DNA of 19,313 bases, from positions 1 to 19,313 of the forward strand of contig DGOD01000276.1 in assembly GCA_002389265.1 (NCBI GenBank). Reading direction: 5' to 3'. The translations under genes and the position numbers were made by a program. The first letter of the stretch is position 1; each line of letters begins with the position of its first letter. A model generated the notes under the pieces. The model saw nothing but the letters and a program-made list of their open reading frames with translations. It had not been told where the DNA came from and searched no databases. This DNA is from Gammaproteobacteria bacterium UBA4475 (GTDB lineage Bacteria > Pseudomonadota > Gammaproteobacteria > Pseudomonadales > Azotimanducaceae). Of the stretch, positions 15,569-19,313 are shown piece by piece.

Positions 15569-17164
15569 GTGACTCTAGCATTGACACAGGCACTGTTGGC
15601 GGGTCATGGCGTGCAACACGCTTGCGCTAATCCACAATGTATTGAAACTCATATCTCCTGGATCGTGTTGCTGGGAGAATATGCTTACAAGATCAAGAAG
15701 CCCCTCAATTTGGGCTTCCTGGACTATAGTACGCTAGCCCTGCGCAAATTTTATTGTGCAGAGGAAATACGCTTGAATCGTCGTACGGCCAAGGATTTGT
15801 ACCTTCAGGTCGTTGCTATCAGCGGCTCAGCGGCGGCGCCCGTGGTGAGTCCTATTGATTCTGACCGACCGGTCGCCGCGGAGGTCTTTGAATACGCGGT
15901 AAAGATGCGTCGGTTTCCGCAATCCCAACTGCTAACGTCGCTGGCACAAAACAATCTACTCGACGCAACCGTCGTTGAATCGCTGGCTCGAACGATCGCT
16001 CGTTTTCATCTGAGTCTGGCAAAGACAGTACCTTCAAAATTTCAACTAAGGGACCGTATTCAGGGGCCGGTACTCGACAATTTTAAGCACCTGGTGGCGC
16101 TGGCCCTGCCAGAGCGACAGCAAGCACTAACGGATCTAGAAGGTTGGAGTGAAAAAGAATACCAGCGGCTCGAGGCCAGTCTGCAACGACGTTATGAGCA
16201 AGGCGATATTCGAGAGTGCCATGGCGATATGCATCTCGACAATATCCTATATGATGGTCGACAGTGCCTTGTGTTTGATTGCATCGAATTTAATCCGGCG
16301 CTGTATTGGATTGATACGGCCAGCGATTTCGCTTTTACCGCCATGGACCTGCAAGTTCGCACTCATGCGCATCACGCGCGACAACTACTAAACGAGTATC
16401 TCGCCCTTACCGGCGACTATGACATGCTTCAGGTGCTTCATTACTATTTAGTTTATCGCGCCCTCGTCAGGGCCAAGGTTCATGCCATTCAGGCTAGTCA
16501 GTCGAGGGGCAATGCGTTTCATGAGCACCATGATCAATGTTGGCGCTACCTTCGCCGTGCCCAAGAGTATTGTCAGCCCACGCCACGAGGTATGGTCTTG
16601 ATGTGCGGCTTTTCCGGCAGCGGCAAAACCACTATCGCCCGTCAACTAGCTCAAGCCTCAGGCTTTATTCATCTGCGTTCCGATGTTGAGCGCAAGCGGC
16701 TGTTCGGCTTGAGACATGATGCCAGCAGCCAGCAACTAAAACTGAACATCTACACGGCTGACGCCGATACACTAACCAAATCGCGTCTGTTATACCTCAG
16801 CCAAGAGATCTTCAATGCAGGCTACGGTGTGATTATTGACGCCACTTTCATCCGCGCGGGCTGGCGTCAGAGTTTTCTAGAACTTGCCAGCCAGCTTTCG
16901 ATGCCCATCAGAATCCTTCAATGCCAAGTATCTGCAGATGAGGCGCAAACTCGCCTGGCCAATCGACAGGGCGATGCCTCAGAGGCAACCTTCGAACAAT
17001 TCCTGGCCCAACAAACTGCTTTTGACCCATTTACTAACGACGAACAACGCTTACTGGTCACTGTTAACACACAGGAGGCGAGTGCGGTAGCATCAACTCT
17101 GACCGCCCTGACCCACTGGTTACAGACTCCTACGCTGTCATCAGGCACATTTAACCCGCAATAA
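15569..17164 (+). CDS. Fused aminoglycoside-phosphotransferase-like kinase and P-loop ATPase
   Basis: A 531-residue two-domain cytoplasmic protein of the bifunctional phosphotransferase/ATP-binding type. The N-terminal half has a kinase-like fold: C-H-G-D-M-H-L-D-N (catalytic D220, N225) and F-D-C-I-E-F (metal-binding D237). The C-terminal part, from about residue 340, is a zeta-toxin/gluconate-kinase-like P-loop domain with G-F-S-G-S-G-K-T-T (K353) and H-L-R-S-D-V-E-R-K-R just after. Both halves look intact, but the substrate of this fusion family is not established; it is unlikely to be a true antibiotic-resistance enzyme. Start is GTG with CAGGGG about 8 bases upstream. It follows the peroxiredoxin after 118 bases and precedes a dehydrogenase by 19 bases. 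Confidence 0.88.
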   Translation: MTLALTQALLAGHGVQHACANPQCIETHISWIVLLGEYAYKIKKPLNLGFLDYSTLALRKFYCAEEIRLNRRTAKDLYLQVVAISGSAAAPVVSPIDSDRPVAAEVFEYAVKMRRFPQSQLLTSLAQNNLLDATVVESLARTIARFHLSLAKTVPSKFQLRDRIQGPVLDNFKHLVALALPERQQALTDLEGWSEKEYQRLEASLQRRYEQGDIRECHGDMHLDNILYDGRQCLVFDCIEFNPALYWIDTASDFAFTAMDLQVRTHAHHARQLLNEYLALTGDYDMLQVLHYYLVYRALVRAKVHAIQASQSRGNAFHEHHDQCWRYLRRAQEYCQPTPRGMVLMCGFSGSGKTTIARQLAQASGFIHLRSDVERKRLFGLRHDASSQQLKLNIYTADADTLTKSRLLYLSQEIFNAGYGVIIDATFIRAGWRQSFLELASQLSMPIRILQCQVSADEAQTRLANRQGDASEATFEQFLAQQTAFDPFTNDEQRLLVTVNTQEASAVASTLTALTHWLQTPTLSSGTFNPQ

Positions 17165-17183
17165 GATGCTCTAAGAGGCCTAC

Positions 17184-18191
17184 ATGCTGCAGAACAATAA
17201 ACAAACCATGAAAATCATCCAATGCGAACAGTTTGGCAGTCACACTGATTTGAAAGTTAAGCGGGTCCCAGTGCCGAGACCCGTCGCTGCCGATGAGGTG
17301 AAGGTCAGTATCCAGGCGCGGGGAATTTCCTTCAGTGATCTGGTGCGCATCAAGGGCGATTATCAGGAATCCTCAGGCTTACCTTTTACTGTCGGCGGCG
17401 AGGGAGCCGGTACCATCATTGAGGTAGGCAGCGATGTTGCGAACCTGCGCGTCGGCGATCGGGTACTGACACCTGGCGGCTGTGTCGAACAGGTTAACGT
17501 GGCGGCAAAGCACGTGATTATTTTGCCCGAGCAAGTCGATTTGGAAGCTGCCGCGGCGTTTAGGAATAACTATATGACCGCTTACTATGGCTTGCAGCTC
17601 GCTAATCTAAAGGCTGGTGAAACGTTGCTGGTACACGGCGCCGCTGGCGGCGTTGGTCTGGCAGCCGTGGATCTGGGTAAGCTATTCGGCGCCCGAGTGA
17701 TCGGTACAGCAGGTTCTGATGAGAAACGCGGCGTCGTCGCGGCACTGGGTGCCGATGCTGTGATCGATAGCAACGAGGACTTTCGAGAGGCGGTCAAACA
17801 GCTAACCGGCGGCCTGGGTGCTGACGTGATTTACGACCCGGTCGGCGGTGACGTCTTCGACCAATCCATGCGCTGCATCGCACCCTTTGGCAGAATACTT
17901 ATCGTGGGATTTACGAGTGGCAGGCCCGCGCTAGCCAAGACTAATCATCTACTGGTGAAAGACGCCAGTGTGATCGGCTATACCATAGGCGGCCTACAGC
18001 GCCATAAGCCGGCGCTGGCCGAGAAAAATTCCACAACACTGATGGGTTGGCTGGCCAGCGGCCGCATTAAGCCGTTTGTCTCTCACCGTTTACCCATGGA
18101 AGATATCGTCGAGGCTTATCAACTGCTAGTGGACCGCAAGGTAGCCGGCAAGGTCATCCTGACATCCAACCAGGATGGGCCTGCCGACTGA
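17184..18191 (+). CDS. NADPH:quinone oxidoreductase-like medium-chain dehydrogenase
   Basis: A 335-residue medium-chain dehydrogenase/reductase of the quinone oxidoreductase type. The catalytic-domain opening includes G-I-S-F-S-D-L-V-R and T-V-G-G-E-G-A-G. The nucleotide-binding segment H-G-A-A-G-G-V-G-L-A (151-160) is characteristic. The cysteine/histidine ligands of zinc alcohol dehydrogenases are not evident, so it is likely zinc-free and reduces quinones or enones with NADPH. The ATG at 17184 has AAGAGG 5 bases upstream; an internal ATG at 17208 (M-K-I-I-Q) lacks one. It is 19 bases after the kinase fusion gene, suggesting an operon, and converges on another dehydrogenase gene with a 5-base gap. 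Confidence 0.92.
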   Translation: MLQNNKQTMKIIQCEQFGSHTDLKVKRVPVPRPVAADEVKVSIQARGISFSDLVRIKGDYQESSGLPFTVGGEGAGTIIEVGSDVANLRVGDRVLTPGGCVEQVNVAAKHVIILPEQVDLEAAAAFRNNYMTAYYGLQLANLKAGETLLVHGAAGGVGLAAVDLGKLFGARVIGTAGSDEKRGVVAALGADAVIDSNEDFREAVKQLTGGLGADVIYDPVGGDVFDQSMRCIAPFGRILIVGFTSGRPALAKTNHLLVKDASVIGYTIGGLQRHKPALAEKNSTTLMGWLASGRIKPFVSHRLPMEDIVEAYQLLVDRKVAGKVILTSNQDGPAD

Positions 18192-18196
18192 AGCGT

Positions 18197-19313
18197 TTAA
18201 AGGTTAGGATTAATCAGGTACTTTTCACCCGTCGCCTGCATACCGTAAACCTTGATCGCATCGATACTCAAGGCTTCGCGCAGTGAGACCGTTTTCGTAT
18301 ACTTGCTGGCGAAAGTGGTTTTGATCTCTGCGGCGACTTTCTGACGCAGCTTCTCGGCTGCCTCGGCACCGATCTTGATCAAGAATGGCGTCAAGAGCCA
18401 ACCGCCGAGCGCCCAAGACATACCAAAGTTGCGGCTCAAGGTTGTGGTGGAACGTTCAAGACCACCGTAAATATAGACCTGCTTAAATACTGTCGATCCA
18501 TAGCGACTAAATTCCTTGGCAGTCTTGTTGGCTGCCACTTCCATGCAGGTCAGAATCTGACTGGCAAGGCTGCCACCACCGGTTGCATCAAAGGCAATAG
18601 TCGCACCGGTGGCTACCAGCGCATCGGTCAAATCATCCATGAACGACGGCAAGCTTGAGTTACAGACATACTCAGCACCAATTCCCTTAAGGATATCCAC
18701 CTGCGCCTGGTTACGAACCACATTGACGAGCTTTACGCCTTCATTGAGGCAGATTTTTTGCAGCATCTGTCCCAGATTGGACGCCGCCGCCGTATGCACC
18801 AGAGCCGTATGGCCTTCCAAACGCATGGTTTCAACCATACCCAGCGCCGTGAGCGGGTTGACGAAGCATGAAGCGCCCTCTTCCGGGGTTGTGCCATCAG
18901 GCAGGGCCAGACACTGGTTGACGTTCAAGGTTCGATACTGGGAGTACATGGCACCGCCCAGGACACCGACGGTCTTGCCCAATAGCGCTTGCGCGGCTGC
19001 GGACGATCCCGCCTGCACAACAACACCACCGCCTTCATTGCCAACGGGTAAGGACTCATCCATTCTGGCACCCATAGCGCGGAACATGGCTTCCGGTATT
19101 TTCGCAGTAATGATGGGCAGATCGGCTGTGCCGCCGGCCACAGCCGTAGACATGTCAGCGCCGCCGAATAAAAGCCCCAGGTCAGATGGGTTGATGGGTG
19201 AGGCTTCAACCCGCACCACGACTTCATTCTCGCCAGGGGCTGTCACGGGCACTGACTCAAGGGATAGCTGCAGCTCTCCGCTCGATTTCACCAAAGAACG
19301 CAATTGCAGGCTG
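18197..19313 (-). CDS. Zinc-binding-type medium-chain dehydrogenase/reductase (partial at window edge)
   Basis: At least 371 residues of a medium-chain dehydrogenase-like oxidoreductase. The segment V-V-V-R-V-E-A-S-P-I-N-P-S-D-L-G typifies the catalytic domain, and H-T-A-A-A-S-N-L-G-Q-M-L takes the place of the usual A-A-G-G-V-G nucleotide loop. The C-terminal third, including Y-I-Y-G-G-L-E-R-S and a hydrophobic segment near W-A-L-G-G-W-L-L, is longer than in simple quinone reductases. A TTG at 19303 could serve as start, but the frame stays open to the window edge with compatible residues and no ribosome site is visible, so the true start probably lies beyond it. Substrate unknown. Its neighbour on the opposite strand is a relative from a different branch of the same superfamily. 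Confidence 0.85.
   Translation of the reverse strand, partial: SLQLRSLVKSSGELQLSLESVPVTAPGENEVVVRVEASPINPSDLGLLFGGADMSTAVAGGTADLPIITAKIPEAMFRAMGARMDESLPVGNEGGGVVVQAGSSAAAQALLGKTVGVLGGAMYSQYRTLNVNQCLALPDGTTPEEGASCFVNPLTALGMVETMRLEGHTALVHTAAASNLGQMLQKICLNEGVKLVNVVRNQAQVDILKGIGAEYVCNSSLPSFMDDLTDALVATGATIAFDATGGGSLASQILTCMEVAANKTAKEFSRYGSTVFKQVYIYGGLERSTTTLSRNFGMSWALGGWLLTPFLIKIGAEAAEKLRQKVAAEIKTTFASKYTKTVSLREALSIDAIKVYGMQATGEKYLINPNL

Overview
The window looks like chromosomal DNA of a free-living, probably marine, gammaproteobacterium. The supporting signs are a TonB-dependent outer-membrane receptor, two lipobox-bearing lipoproteins, and a mix of cytochrome P450, GST-like, DUF2855, amidohydrolase-2 and medium-chain dehydrogenase genes typical of aerobic lipid- or steroid-degrading marine lineages. 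Placement below class level is inference. There are no mobile elements, CRISPR arrays, tRNAs or rRNAs. Coding density is high; the longest gene-free stretch is 244 bases (10158-10401), so no gap exceeds 300.

Region by region: (1) 1-2494, minus strand: a cysteine-rich beta-helix-like outer-membrane lipoprotein followed by the N-terminal part of a TonB-dependent receptor that runs off the left edge, with a terminator-like hairpin between them. (2) 2724-6384, plus strand: CorA-type divalent cation transporter, beta-carbonic anhydrase, RecQ helicase. (3) 6433-8904, minus strand: an extended GST-like protein followed by a CYP125/CYP124-like P450, divergent from a plus-strand DUF2855 gene (9072-10157). 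(4) 10158-10401: a structured gap with two strong inverted repeats between convergent genes. (5) 10402-11798, minus strand: an AhpD-like peroxidase-related protein followed by a NUDIX hydrolase, divergent from (6) an amidohydrolase-2 family protein (11948-13129). (7) 13157-15450, plus strand: a thioredoxin-domain lipoprotein, then a periplasmic peroxiredoxin with UGA at its catalytic cysteine position. (8) 15569-18191, plus strand: a fused phosphotransferase-like/P-loop kinase protein and a quinone-oxidoreductase-like dehydrogenase, convergent with a second, partial dehydrogenase at the right edge.

The key observation is at 14926-15450. Read conventionally it is a 65-residue fragment ending in TGA followed by an unrelated-looking small ORF. 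Both halves are in one frame and together make a complete 174-residue peroxiredoxin, with selenocysteine encoded exactly where the peroxidatic cysteine belongs (T-x-x-U). A stem-loop resembling a bacterial SECIS element starts just after the UGA. The upstream gene encodes a WCPPC thioredoxin-like lipoprotein predicted at the outer membrane, so the two may form a periplasmic peroxide-reducing pair. That pairing is inference from adjacency. No selenocysteine machinery (selA, selB, selC, selD) is in the window and it would have to be elsewhere in the genome.
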